Assembly (NCBI GenBank): GCA_964016985.1
Contig: OZ024834.1
Location: forward strand, 86,547,723 to 86,611,722
Reading direction: 5' to 3'
Source: Anodontia alba
Lineage: Eukaryota; Mollusca; Bivalvia; Lucinida; Lucinidae
DNA: 64,000 bases
In this document: in pieces, positions 1-12,140 of the stretch
Layout of the letters: each line of letters starts with the position of its first letter
Position numbering within the stretch: the first letter of the stretch is position 1
Position numbers and translations under genes: made by a program
Notes under the pieces: generated by a model
Database searches by the model: none
What the model was told of the DNA's origin: nothing
What the model saw: the letters and a program-made list of their open reading frames with translations, nothing else

Positions 1-315
1 GGGACCATGAAAATTTGTTCGAGAGAGCGGTAGTTCGAGCCACGGAGGGTTACTATTAGTGCCATACCAGGATGCATAATGGAGATAATTGTGGGATATC
101 TTTTATAAACGTATCTTGTGTGTACTCATTAGAATCGCCTCATCGAGGCGATTCTAATGAGTGCATACAACATACATTTGCAAGATAAAAGAAGAAAATC
201 TCCCTAAATTATCCGTATATCGTATTTGGAGGAAATCCCTGCGGACTAAAGAACGTGTTCGACTCATCCATGGTAAACGAGCCATCGGGGTTCGAGCCAT
301 TGAAGTTCTACTGTA
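1..315 (+). mobile_element. MITE family B, copy 1 (cut by window start)
   Basis: Family B is about 350 bp with ends of the type TACAGTCGAACCTCAATGGC and its inverse, and a central stem TACTCATTAGAATCGCCTC plus complement. This copy lacks its first end. Confidence 0.85.
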
Positions 316-420
316 TTGCTTCATCTTAACTCCTTACCAACTCCTTACCGTACTCGTTCTAAAATTTGAACAACACTCCATTAGACCACTTGTTGATGTG
401 TATTAACTGCTGTGCGAATG

Positions 421-488
421 GCAAACAGTGTAGACCCTGATCAGACGCCGCGTTCTGCGGCGTCTGATCAGGGTCTACACTGTTCGCA
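421..488. repeat. Family C fold-back (GATCAGACGCCGC core)
   Basis: Near-perfect 68-bp palindrome: gcaaacagtgtagaccctga then its complement around cgttctgcg. Confidence 0.88.
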
Positions 489-812
489 TAAACTTGTTTG
501 TCCCAAACTTAGGGTGAATACGGTAATTTGATGTAAAGCGTAGATGAAGGTTTGCTGTACATCTGAGCATGAAACTGATGAGTACTGCCATTATAATCGC
601 TGCCTTATGATCTACAAGAAACTCACAGAATTGATATAACATACAGTATGATGTATTGACTGCTAGTGTGTTCCACATAAATTGAATGACAGTGTGTTTT
701 TGTAATAGGAAAAAAAAGGTTACCGCGTCCAAATATTTATGTCGATTTATAGGTCACAATGCCTTTCATTCTCAGAATATTTTGAGTTTTATACTACTGC
801 TGTTGTTATCTA

Positions 813-815
<3 letters not shown>

Positions 816-848
<33 letters not shown>
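816..848. repeat. (TG)n microsatellite
   Basis: 33 bp of alternating TG. Confidence 0.97.
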
Positions 849-851
<3 letters not shown>

Positions 852-1195
852 CTGTTTTAACGAGCTTCCGAGGTCCGAAATAAATTTACACATATACAGT
901 CCGAGGTCAGAAGTTCAAGCGAGCTCCAATATTTGGATATCGTTTCGGTACTAGGGAGGACCCCGGAACCCGGTGATAGTTGGATTGTGCCTCGGAAAGA
1001 TAGTGTGCTCGGATGTACACACATGTGTGCTCAGATGGACTTATGTGTTACCTCGCAAGTAGTGATTATTTACAGGCGGACGGAAACACATACGGATCTC
1101 CGTAAGGCAAACACGGACCTCTGTTCGAATATACACAGTGTGTCCTAAGAGGTCCTAAAGGCGTCCTCCTCATTTTACACTTTAAGACACTTGTA

Positions 1196-1199
<4 letters not shown>

Positions 1200-1242
<43 letters not shown>
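1200..1242. repeat. (GT)n microsatellite
   Basis: 43 bp of alternating GT. Confidence 0.97.
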
Positions 1243-1245
<3 letters not shown>

Positions 1246-2177
1246 AAAAGCTGGTTATGTTGCATATGCAGAGGCTTAATATAATCAGGTCTTCGAGTTT
1301 CGTTCTTTTCTGTGTTCTATGTTTCCAAAGGCAACCTTTTAGATTTTTATTTTACAGAACGTTATTGGCAGCGTCTAGAACAAAGTTCGCATCCGCCAGG
1401 TCACAGCCTTCAGTGTACACTAGTTTGATCCTTCTGTAATTAAGCGTACTTTACAACACATGTACGTTGTCGATAACTACAATGGACAGACACTACTGTA
1501 CTTTCAACATCTTTCAGAAAGTAGTTTTTTTTGCTTGGCGCTTTCCGCAGAAGAAGTAACTTTGCAAATTTTTGTCATGATATAATGCAATACCATTTGT
1601 CGTAACTTTCTATATTATTCTAGGCGCTGGTTTTAAAAAATCAAATATTTTCAGTTTTTCCCAATATAAAAATGAAGTCAAATTATGCAGAAAGCTGTAG
1701 TGTAGGTGACTTGGAGGAGGATTTTCAACAAGTTCCGCTTGTTCAATTTTTCTGAAATTTTCAGAATGTTATTGTAAAACATCAGTTATTCAAATTCAGT
1801 AAAGAAAAGTATAAAATAGTTTCTCAGACAAAAATTCCAAAAAAAAAAAAAAAAAATCCCTTTACTATAGAAATTGCATAAGTCAGACCAATTTTGGTCA
1901 CACATTTTACTTTAGGGTAAATTTTTGAGAACAAAACACAGAAGCAGAAAAGACAAATGGTTTCTGATAAGGTATGGTCAATCAGAACAAAATATTTTCA
2001 TTTAAAATAAAACGCCAGGCAAAAAACGTCTTTCTGAGTGATGTCAAAATGACAGTAGTGCGCAATGAGATTGTTTTTAAGGCCCTCAAAGTTTTAGGAG
2101 ACTTTATATACTTGGCAGATTTTCCGCCTCAGTTTTTTGTGACTAGCTGTTTGCTTCCCTGCTCACCAAACGCATCC

Positions 2178-2262
2178 TGAAAAAGACGTCTACTCTAAAG
2201 GAAAAGAATTTGCTCCCAGGGGGAGCAAATTCTTTCCCTTTAGAGTATACGCCTTTTCAGAT
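2178..2262. repeat. Family D fold-back (GGGAGCAAATTC core)
   Basis: Palindrome around ctactctaaaggaaaagaat and gctcccagggggagc. Relatives are at 5055-5183, 28528-28616, 36785-36875, 39088-39172, 43199-43290, 48382-48460 and 59078-59225. Confidence 0.8.
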
Positions 2263-2401
2263 GGGAAGCAAACAAATTTTGATAACTGTTTGCCCTGAAG
2301 CGTATCTGTTCCATTTATGTCATCGTTTGGGATATGCTAGTACGCAAGCGATTCATGTGCTCTGATCATATTCTTTAGAAATATTTATTTTTACATTTCA
2401 G

Positions 2402-2522
2402 TATCTGCGAGTTGTCCTCCCTGCACCTCAGATGATATGGCAAGAACAAAATCTGATTGTCAGGACAAAGGCGTATATCTGGAAGATTCCGAAATTACAA
2501 AGAATTCTACTATAGTATGCGC
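2402..2522 (+). CDS. Exon of Cys-rich protein (CPPC motif)
   Basis: Acceptor tttcag, donor GC|GTGAGT, 121 bp. It encodes four cysteines and an NST glycosylation site. The first two bases complete a codon from an unseen exon. Confidence 0.6.
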
Positions 2523-5500
2523 GTGAGTATTGTTAATATTTAATTTAAACTAGAAGCTCGGTTCCATCAGCATTTTGACAACACTTGTAAAGGAGTTGGT
2601 GTAATTAACTAATACCGTAGCAAAACAAATTAGCAGAACAAAATTAAACAGTCATTGTAATATTTTCTATCGCGAAAACATACCTATATAATGTTGACCC
2701 CCTTAATCCCACTTTTATTTAGTAAAACTGGGGTTTACAGGGGTATACATTATTTTTCTTATTTCTGATCAAAACATAGATTGTAGGAACTCGTTAGAAC
2801 CCCCTTGCCGAGGCGGTTCTAACGGGTACCGACAATCAATGTTTTGAACAGAAATATAAAAAAAAATATCAGAAGTTTTCTTCTGATTTTTTTTCATTTT
2901 TTGGTAGTAAAGTTTTCAGTATATTTGAACAGGCATGTTTTCGTAATGTTATTTTGTTGACAGTTTTATGTAACAATTCTAATTTCTCTTGGACTCGTCT
3001 GTCACGCGCGAATAACAGCGCCAGAAACCTTCACAAGCTTAAGATTCGCGACAGCTGAGTCTATGAGTGCTCTATTTTGTTTCACCATGGTGCTTGTGAT
3101 TATATGTTTTTTACTGTGATGTTTCACTGATTAAGTTGATGACCTCTGTTCGGACCGAACACATATTTGTAGTTTGCAGCTGGTGGAGTTTAGATGTTTC
3201 GATGAAGTAAACAAAGAGTTTGCCTTCCAAGTAGTTTTTTTTTCTGCCGACCATTCCAAAGCCATCACGAAAACATGCCTATATTATGTTGAACCCCTTA
3301 AACCCCACTTTTTTTATAGTAAAACTGGGGTTTACAGGGGTATACATTATTGTTCTTATTTTTGCTCAAAAACATAGATTGTGGGTACTCGTTGGAACCG
3401 CCTCGGCGAGGCGGTTCTAACGATTACCCACAATATATTTTTAGCAGAAATATGAAAAATATCTGAATTTTTATCCGAAAATTTTCATTTTTTGGTGGTA
3501 AAAGTTTCAGTAAATTTGAATAGGCTTGCTTTACTTATGGCGGTCAGTCTGTTACAGTTCCTCTTTGTTTGTATCCAGCTGTATCCAGCTATTGTATACT
3601 GCGCTGTTGGTTTTTGTCAATACTTGTTGCAAGTCTCTTCTTCTTTTTTAGCCTCGGGAAGGCTTCGTGAGTAAAATAAAAGTCAAAAAGGATTGCCTTT
3701 GGAAACAAAGAACATACAAAATCACGAAAATCTAAGACTCAGTTTGATTGAGTCTCTTCATATGCAACATTGTAGTTGGCGAGGCTGCATACGCCCCCTA
3801 GCGCCGGCTTAGGTGGTATTCGATTTACAAAATAACCAGGATGGGCTCAATGATCCCAAAGGAAATAAAATATAACTTAGACTATGATGATGTTCTAGGA
3901 GGCTTTTTTATGGCCGCCACACGGCACAACACCAGCTAAAGTAGAGTAAAATAAAAGTCAAAAAGGATTCCTGGGTAACCTCATATTTTCAAGCGAATCT
4001 TGGAAACATTAAAAAGAAAAGGATTTACTTACCTGATAAGCGAATCTCTTTCAAAGGGGGCGGGAGACACCACTTCTTAATTGAAATACCTTACTCATTA
4101 AGAGCACATAATTTCCTTTCATGTGTAGCACGGTTTGACAAGTCAACGTAATCTCCCGTCAGCCTTAAAACGGCCTTGTCTCTTAATAGGCACATTCATC
4201 ATATTTAGGAAATGTTTATGTATATGTTTTACACTGTCTTCGTAATACTTACAGGGCGTTACATGACCTTTTCGAATGTGTGGCAGAAAACATTCCACAG
4301 TGTTTAGAGACAATAGGTTCAGAATATGACTTGTATACGTACAAGCCCTGGAACTGTGTTATAACAGATCAACATATTTCACGCTACCAGGAAATAGTTC
4401 TGGCTGGATGTAGTAAGAATGAATCCTCAACTGAGCCACTGGAGTCACGTGACCAATTTAGCTATAAGCTTGCGCAACAGAATAATACGTCGATTGGAGT
4501 TCCCGTATATAAACAATGTAAGTAGTGTTAATAACCCATTATACTGAATGGTCTCTTCTACCTAAAGTCTTTGGACAGGTCCATTTCCAATAGCTGGGGT
4601 GTCTGGTTAGTTTTTATTAGACCCCTTAAATCCCACTTTTATATAGTAAAACTAGGGTTTACAGGGTCTACATTATTTTTCTTATTTCTGCTCAAAAACA
4701 TAGATTGTGGGTACTCGTTAGAACCGCCTCGGCGAGGCGGTTCTAACGAGTACCCACAATCTATGTTTTGAGCAGAAATATGCAAAATATCAGAATTTTT
4801 ATCTGAAAACTTTCAGTTTTTGGTGGTGAAATTATCAATATATTTGAATAGGCGTGTTTTCGTAATGGTTTTATAGAAATTCTTGTCTTTAATGCATTGT
4901 TGGCCCGTTCTGTGGCGTCTGATCTGGGTCTTTACAGCTTGCAAATGGACCTTTTATGGGGTGCTTAGCAAAACTGGGTTGCGGGCAGGTTACTTCTGGT
5001 AGATTTCACATTATATGTAACAAGGGGACAACTTTGTGACTTCCTAATTGCTTTCCTAAAGGGGTCTACTTTAAAAGGGATAAATTTGCTCCTCCTTGGT
5101 CTATTCTAAAAGGAAAGAATGTGCTCCTAGGGGGAGCAAATTCTTTCCTTTCAGTGTAGACTCCTTCTTCAGAAGGGAGGCAAAATAGTTTTGACATAGT
5201 TGTCTCCTTTGAAGGTGTACCAATTTACCTTAATGTACTTGTACGGACACCGTAACTCAGAAGCGTTCATTGTCTGTCCTAAACTTCGACTGACTCTTTG
5301 CGTGAAGCCATAAAATCTGTTAGTGGAATAACAAATAACGCGGGTGCTGATCAAACTGCTGCTTTTGGAAACGCGTTATGTGGGTCTACACCGTTCCCTC
5401 AAGCATGTTTATGGCACGTATGTCGGGTAAATACAGTTCGATTTTATAAGCGTCCTGTAAAACATCACAGACTACCAAATGCCACTCGAAGCTTCGGTTC

Positions 5501-8500
5501 GATTAGTCAACTCCAGATAACATCGCTAAAGGTTGAAGAATACATAAAATTTTTGGTTTTCTTTTTATATATTTACTTGCCGGTTTGTTACATGTAATTA
5601 GTGCCATGTATCTACTATACAATGCATTTAACTCATAATTGGAGCCCTTGGTGCAAATGCAAACAGTCAAAATCCAATTCAGCCAGCGAAGCAACATTAT
5701 CTGATAAAATCTTTTCCATAAATCGATATTTACTACAGCGTCCAGTGTTTCTGTAAGCGGACAGCGATGGCCCTGATCAGACTGCGCGGATGCGCAGTCT
5801 GATCAGGGCCTTCACTGTCCGCAATGCTCAAAAACCCTTTTCCATTGACACGTCTGAATATTTTCCTGAGAAATAAATGCACTCACCTTAGAAAAGGGGA
5901 TTAGGAGATGTTTATCAGTCATCAAAGTCTGTCTGCATTAAAGTAAACCAGTCTTTAAAGATAATCTCTTTTATGATCTCAAGGTGTTTAAAAATTTCGT
6001 AACGTACCGTAAATATCCTAATAAGCGGTCAGTGAGAACTATTTCTTACCTAACGTTTACAGATGTAGAGAGAGGGAAGTAGTATTGGGTGCCACCCATA
6101 ACGAGTGCCCAGAGTAACACCCAGTACTACTGACCTAGCACACACACAACGTCGCAGGAACGTCGCAGGAACGTCGTTACAACGTCGCTGCAACATCACG
6201 ACGTTGCAGCGACGTTGTAACGACGTTTTTGTGACGTTGTGTGTTTGATGGGCAGGAAAGTAGCCATTTTACAAAAGGGGGAATCTATTTACCTCCTTAA
6301 TATAGGTAATTACCTTCTTGCCTGCTTTGCAAACGAGCGTATAAAACCGTACCGCATTCAGTGTGGTGCAATCACGCATATTTCGGTATTTAACTTTCTC
6401 GGCAGCATAAAAAACCCCATAAAAAGTGTCCTTGAAAACTCTGAAAACATAAAAATCGAATTCTTTCCTTTCCTTTAAGAACGGCCCCTATTTTAGAAGT
6501 GATACTAGTAAGATTTTTCCTGGATTTGCATAACAATAATTCCGTTCTGGATGCCCCACTATTATATTTTGATGTAAGATTCTGTAGGTCATTTATGGTA
6601 TTTTATTTTTTGTGTATTTAACTGCTAAAGTTTGAAATTTATAGTGACATGAACTGATAAGGTGATGCTTTTTATTGAGGAAGTTTGGACGTTATCTTCT
6701 GTTAGTATTTGCTCTGTACAAGCCTAAATTAGCAGGATGTATTTTTGAATTTATTAATTTATTATTTGAGCCTCTCCAAACAGAAACCGACCTAATGACG
6801 TATGCATAAAGGTATATTTTCACACCTCTACACAACCTGGAAAAATGTTTTTCCGTTGTTTTCGTTGCCTATACGTAGACAAACGTAATACACAGAGACA
6901 AATTAAGCCGCATCGTCTGAAAATGTACCTCTGGACATGTGCGCCCAGCGGAGAATTAGATCAGCCTGCGCATTCGAGCAATCTGATCAGGATTTTCCCT
7001 GGGTACATTTTTATAGCCAAAGATGCGACAATCCTTCATGCTAAGAAGGAAGACTCTGATCAAACTGCACGATGCGCAGGCTGATTTGAGTATTCGTTAA
7101 GCGCATATGTCCGGTACCGTTTTAGGACGTTTCGGTTCAATTGCTGCTACGAATTCCGCAACAATTGTTCAGATGCCACTGTTTAAACCAAAATAATTGC
7201 GCTGTTGTTAAACCTGCTCTTCCAGCGGGGGTATAATCGGCTTTATTGCAATTTCCAGCAGGCATCCATTATAAAAATATCTTTGTAAGAGAGTGGTGCT
7301 GTGATTTCATCTGTTTTATTCAAGTCTTCAATGATTTCGAATAACCACAATTATTGCATTGCATAAAAAGTAGTACCGTACGCTATAAACAGCCGTTAAT
7401 TAACAGGCGAAAAGGGGTATATTAACGAGGAAAGTCACGCGCTGTTAATGCATGGCTACGCAACTTTCGTACCGGGGCCACCGAATTAATCCGCCTTGTC
7501 CATGCACTTTCAAAGCCATCAACTGTCGTCACGAGATGTTTACTGCCTGGCCCCGGAACGAGCATAGTCGGTGAAAATTGCGTTCGCGAGACATTGGTGA
7601 AAAGGCGAAACAAAATAGGGCAAGAAATAACGCGAAATGTAGCAAATGTTTTCAGTTTTCATGCAATAATAGTAATCGAACATAGATTCCCAATGCATTA
7701 ACATTCGCCAGGTCCCTCGGAAGGTTTCAAAACATCCCTCGGGGCCTAGCAAATGTTAATGCATGAAAAACATGTTTGATTCCTTTATTAACTTTAGCTT
7801 TTAAAGCAGACATTTTGAACTATATTTTATTACCTTTTAGAAATTTTCCTTGCAATTCCTTAGTGTTCGTCGTTAAATGTCCATACAGTACGATTTCAAT
7901 GACTCGAAAACCAATGGCCCCTTTACCTGCCTTAACTCGCTTTTGGGTCCACAGGAAAATCTTCCGACAACTCAACTAAATTATTTAGGGATATTCTGGA
8001 AAAAATTCTTAATGTTGTATGTACTCATTAGAATCGCCTCGATGAGAACATTCTAATGAGTACACTTAGTATACCGTTGTTTCATAGAAAATGCATTCCT
8101 AAATTGTCCTCATTTGCCTTCTGACCTGGTGCTATGATTTACCCTCAGTAGGTGACATGTTCGGGCCATGGAGGTTCGACTATATACTATTTGTAATTAA
8201 AGCTGATTTGTCTTCCCACACTCCATGTCTTGGGAAAGCCTTTCGGTTCGTGACCGTGACCTTTCCTGTTTAATTTCTGTAATAAGTATTTATTTGTGCC
8301 TGTAGCTAACGTACTTTGTAACTATCTAGAGATGTAGAACCTACAGAGAGCCGAGCTGTGCGATGTACCTTGTTTGTACAGCCGAATATCAATGGCTCGA
8401 AGGTCTTTAGGATCATGGAAATTTGCTCTTGACATAGGTAGTCTGAGCTATTGACGGTTATTCATGGCGCGAGGTCAGGAGGAAAAAGGGGATACTTTAG

Positions 8501-8833
8501 GGATGAGCTTTCGATCTTCTGTAAATCAATAATTTGTTGTGTGTACTTATTGAATCGATTCATACATTTTCGTGATTAAGTAAGAAAAATTCACTAAACA
8601 TCCCTGAATATTCGTTTTCTTTAGCTATCGGAAAAAATTTTCTACGGACTCAAAAAAGAGTTTGAATCAGTCACGGTAAACGAGCAATCGCTGTTCGAGT
8701 CATTGAAGTTTTACTGTGCATATGCAGTTAAATTTATATTCTTTTTTCTCTCTTTTCAGATTGTTGGACTGCTGTTTCAATGACTAGCCTTGTGATCATC
8801 TTTCAATTTAATATACGAAATATTGTTTTATAG
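2402..8833 (+). CDS. Cys-rich secreted or anchored protein, three 3' exons (5' part not found)
   Basis: Exons 2402-2522, 4255-4517 and 8760-8833 join in consistent phases (2/1, 1/2) into about 152 residues. Exon 1 starts SASCPPCTSDD. Exon 2 has LHDLFECVAENIPQCLE, YKPWNC and LAGCSKNES. Exon 3 ends CWTAVSMTSLVIIF...IVL and a TAG. There are nine cysteines and several N-X-S/T sites, so the protein is extracytoplasmic. The hydrophobic C-terminus could be a GPI-signal or a weak membrane anchor. The L..CV...I..C spacing recalls small Cys-rich invertebrate domains, but I cannot name the family. No signal-peptide exon could be identified upstream of 2402, and the family-B MITE at 8377 sits just before the last exon. 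A polyadenylation signal attaaa is at about 8880. Confidence 0.65.
2669..2948 (+). mobile_element. MITE family A, copy 1
   Basis: About 280 bp with ~20-bp terminal inverted repeats (CATYACGAAAACAYGCCTAT type) and a perfect central stem containing GTACTCGTTAGAACC and its complement. The left TIR is slightly decayed. Confidence 0.9.
3263..3540 (+). mobile_element. MITE family A, copy 2
   Basis: Same architecture as copy 1. The right TIR is degenerate (ggcttgctttacttatgg) and one stem arm has a substitution. Confidence 0.88.
3670..3970 (-). mobile_element. Family E dispersed repeat with terminal direct repeats
   Basis: The body contains the reverse of GCCGGCGCTAGG and tgttgcatatgaagagactc. It is bounded by two copies of gagtaaaataaaagtcaaaa at 3670 and 3944. 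Other family copies are listed separately. Confidence 0.7.
4255..4517 (+). CDS. Exon of Cys-rich protein (ECVAENIPQC)
   Basis: Acceptor ttacag, donor CAAT|GTAAGT, 263 bp. It carries four cysteines plus NES and NNTS sites. It is open throughout in a repeat-dense neighbourhood, with codon use unlike the flanking MITEs. Confidence 0.68.
4615..4867 (+). mobile_element. MITE family A, copy 3, left end missing
   Basis: The left TIR is absent; homology begins near the ACCCCTTAAA segment. The central palindrome and right TIR (ggcgtgttttcgtaatg) are intact. Confidence 0.88.
5055..5183. repeat. Family D fold-back with repeated left arm
   Basis: The left arm (tctacttt/attctaaaagg...tgctcct) occurs twice before a single right arm. 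Confidence 0.72.
5757..5822. repeat. Family C fold-back (GATCAGACTGCGC core)
   Basis: 66-bp palindrome with ends gcggacagcgatggccctga and complement. Confidence 0.88.
6078..6250. repeat. Two adjacent palindromes, second CpG-rich
   Basis: agtattgggtg/cacccagtact stem at about 6078-6128, then cacacacaacgtcgcaggaa with a tandem aacgtcgcagg unit and an inverse arm ending gacgttgtgtgtttg. Confidence 0.85.
6925..7112. repeat. Long family C element (TGYGCCCAGCG ends)
   Basis: Dispersed ~180-bp repeat with two GATCAG-type stem units separated by ggatagcc(g/a)aggatgcaaa. Further copies are at 12985-13165, 24425-24612, 27425-27600, 50218-50440 and 54470-54620, plus half copies at 35726-35800 and 47630-47715. 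Confidence 0.75.
7884..8186 (-). mobile_element. MITE family B, copy 2
   Basis: Both ends are recognisable; the apex of the stem is altered (cgatgagaacattc) so it no longer pairs perfectly. Confidence 0.85.
8377..8717 (+). mobile_element. MITE family B, copy 3, stem arm lost
   Basis: Both ends are present; only one arm of the central stem survives (tgtgtacttattgaatcgat). It lies 43 bp upstream of the last exon of the Cys-rich gene. Confidence 0.82.
8760..8833 (+). CDS. Last exon of Cys-rich protein, hydrophobic C-terminus
   Basis: A strong pyrimidine tract (ctcttttcag) precedes it, and the two-base start matches the phase left by 4517. It encodes YCWTAVSMTSLVIIF, then NIRNIVL and TAG. The 3' UTR would run to the attaaa at about 8880. 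Confidence 0.55.
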
Positions 8834-9204
8834 TGCTTTATAATAGTTAACTGTGCTATGTTGTTTGTACTTGTTAAATATTAAACAGTGATTCATTTTC
8901 ATATGGAAACATAATTCTGTTTGTGATATGAATCTGTGGAAGATAATTATTCAGACTAATCATGAGCAATACTTCCGATTCATTTCAGTATTGCAAACGT
9001 ATGAATATTTTATGACTACCTCAGTCATAAATGTCACACATGATATATTCGTACCTTTAAGCCATAAAACCAAGCAAATACAGAGTTGCAACTACCTTTT
9101 TGTTGTAAGCATTGAGTTGGCATTTGTCTCTAAAATACACTGCACTCGAATGTTGAGAATGTTTATTTAAAATGTAGACATGTCGACAATGCATAATTGG
9201 TGAA

Positions 9205-9605
9205 TCGCGTAATATAATGACAATTGGTAATAAATGCATCAGATAATCTAATGCTTATGGGTAATCAATGCATTAGATAACACAATGACAGCGGGTAATC
9301 AATGTACCAGACAATTAGATGACAACTGGTAATCAATACATCAGACAACATGATGCTAATGAGCAATCAATGTATTAGATATCATAATGACAATGGGTAA
9401 CCAATGCATCAGGAACATAATGACAATGAATAATCAGTGTATCAAATAACATAATGATAATGGGTAAGGATTGCATCAGAAAACATATCGCTAATGAGTA
9501 ATCAATGCATTAGAAAACATAATGCCAATGGGTATTGAATACATCAGATACAATAATAACAATGGCCAATCAATGCATCAGATAACATAATAACAATGCA
9601 TCAGA
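9205..9605. repeat. Minisatellite, ~34-bp unit
   Basis: About 12 diverged copies of a unit containing gggtaatcaatgcatcagat and aacataatgacaat. Confidence 0.85.
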
Positions 9606-10932
9606 ACGGGAAAAACTTAAGGCGAAGATTTAGCCGCTGTTACTTAATCAAGCGGCGAACTTGACCTTCGCTGGATGTGTGTTAGAGTATTTTAACTGGT
9701 AAATGCGATAGCTTTTTAAAAGAGAAATTTTGTTGTTTAGAAAACCATGGCTCTCTAAGTGTCTCGACACGTTGTTTCTGGAGTCCTCATCTTTGCTTCA
9801 TTATAGGGTTTATCTGTGATTCATTTGTTGCCCGTTATAATTCATGTATGGGTTAGAAATCCTCTATACGGACGGAAAAAATTATGTTTTTTTACCACCA
9901 TGGAAGCTGAGGGCGAGGACTGGGATCCCGCCTACTCCCACCCGCAGTAATTCATTACTGGTCGTTCCAAAGGGTACTTTCATTGTGGTACTTTTTGTTA
10001 ATTGTTATATAGTGTTTCACTTTTACTTTGTTTTATTTCAACAATTATGTAAGTTTAAAATATATTCAGTTACGTGTGGGTAACACAGTTGTCACTTTTT
10101 TGGGACTCTCTTTGCCAACTCTGCTTGCTATCTGTTCATTTTATGGCAGTTCAATTGTATTTGTCTGTCGTTCCCTTTTTGTTGGGGGCTTGATGTGGAT
10201 CTGATTGCAGCGGTTCCTGAGTTAACTTATTTACTTTAATTATGTGGCTTCAGATCCAATGATTGATTAGGGAGTATACTATTTGCTGTGACATGAACAC
10301 TTTGCAATAACAGATGCAATTCATGGAGACCACTTTCAGAACGGTTTCGTGTGCAGTAAAACAAATTTGGCGTCAAGGAAGTTGTCGCCCTAGTAAAGAA
10401 TTGCGGATAATTTACCAAAATTATCAACTGAAGTTTGATACTTCGGTTAATACTGATATATTATAAAAAATGATAAGGACATTACTGATTAACAACAGTT
10501 TATTCCAATTTGTTTTCTCTACTCTTGAGATATAATGATAGTCTGCACAAACTAAGAGAAAAGTATTCAGAAGATCAGCCTATTATTATGAAAAAATACT
10601 CCCTAAATGAGAGTCTGAGAAAACTGAGACTCCCATTTTGTATCTGTAATGTGTTCCCAAGGACAATCTTTAAGAGTTCTGTCAACCTTTAAGGCGTTTC
10701 TTCAGGGCAGAGGTAGGCTATAGACTGTAATTGTGGCTCTTCCAAGACATCTCCTCCATCACCTTTTTCTTCTGTACAACACCCATTAATTATACGATGG
10801 ATGATCTTAACTTTATGATGGACTGGACCATTGAAGATTGCTAGGGATTGAAAAGTTATGATTTCTTTTTGTTTGACACAATATGAATGATACCTTGATA
10901 ATCTCCCATACCCAATAAAGAAGAGGGAAATG

Positions 10933-10933
<1 letters not shown>

Positions 10934-10969
<36 letters not shown>

Positions 10970-11011
10970 AAATAAAATAAAATAAATAAATAAATAAAAA
11001 TAAAATAAAAT
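10934..11011. repeat. A35 run followed by (AAATA)/(AAAT) repeats
   Basis: Homopolymer then AAAT-type repeats; the poly-F ORFs on the minus strand are artefacts. Confidence 0.95.
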
Positions 11012-11108
11012 AAAGAGGAAGCAATTTTAAGTACATCCATAAGTACATCCATTTGCGAAATAAGTTATTTAGAAAATTATTGGCAAAGGCACGCACATTG
11101 ATTGTCTT

Positions 11109-11390
11109 CATCACGAAAACATGCCTATATAATGTTGACCCCCTTAAACCCCACTTTTATATAGTAAAACTGGGGTTTTACCGGGGTATACATTATTTTT
11201 CTTATTTCTGCTCAAAAACATAGATTGTGGGTACTCGTTAGAACCGCCTCGCCGAGGCGGTTCTAACAAGTACCCACAATCTATGTTTTGAGCAGAAATA
11301 TGAAATATATCAGAGTTTTTTTTATCTGAAAATTTTCAACTTTTGGAGGTGTAATTTTCTATATATTTGAATAGACATGTTTTCGTAATG
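11109..11390 (+). mobile_element. MITE family A, copy 4
   Basis: Complete, with both TIRs and a long central stem (11216-11299) including flanking TTTCTGCTCAAAAACATAG arms. Confidence 0.93.
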
Positions 11391-11927
11391 GTCTTAAATC
11401 AACATGTTATCAGCTGCAGTGATTAGAGCTTTAAGGGTTATAATGCTCCGTATATGATTGACAGTGTTTTTAAATCGTTAACATTCCAGTCACAGAATAA
11501 GATGTTGTCAGGCGCAGTCTAATTTTGTTGTATTCTGTGGCAAATAAAGATATACATTATTCCAGAACACAGTTGTTATATGCGTGTTGCTTTTAAATTT
11601 CCTTGTAGGACAAAACATTTTGTTCTACTTCTGAACGTATTGTTCTCACTAGTGTAATATGTAGACTGTAAACATTGTTGTAAATGTTTAATGCTGAATA
11701 AATCTATTTGTATTTATTTGCAAACGATTTTTATAGCAAATTGAAAAACCAATGTCGTCAATTTGTATCACTCAGACCTCTGAATAATATGTTGTAGACA
11801 CACGCTTATTCTTATAACTTTTACACGCCCATGTGTTGGACACCACATGTCCCTGCTTAGCATGTATGGGTGGTGAAAAGCGGGGGTATCTAGGAGTACA
11901 GATCAGAAAAATTATCGCGATTTATCA

Positions 11928-12140
11928 TAGTGCAGGTTATATTTTATTTCCTTTGGGATCATTGAGCCCATCCTGGTTATTTTGAAAATCCAGTACCGCT
12001 TAAGCCGGCGCTAGGTGGCGTATGCTGCCTCGCAAACCACAGTGTTGCATATGAAGAGACTCAATCAAACCTAGTCTCCGATTTTCGTGATTTTGTTTGT
12101 TCTTTGTTTCCAAGGACAATCTTTTTTGACTTTTAATTAT
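11928..12140 (+). mobile_element. Family E dispersed repeat
   Basis: Runs from the GGGATCATTGAGCCC segment through GCCGGCGCTAGG to tttccaaggacaatc. Confidence 0.72.

Larger units (their letters stand above)
489..2177. other. No gene seen
   Basis: Holds two GT microsatellites, an A17 run at about 1839 and unremarkable AT-rich sequence. The missing 5' exon(s) of the Cys-rich gene could be here but no signal-peptide exon was recognisable. Confidence 0.5.

Noticed and set aside
9205..9605. CRISPR-like array of ~34-bp units
   Set aside because: Units are contiguous diverged tandem copies without constant repeats and unique spacers; the genome is eukaryotic.
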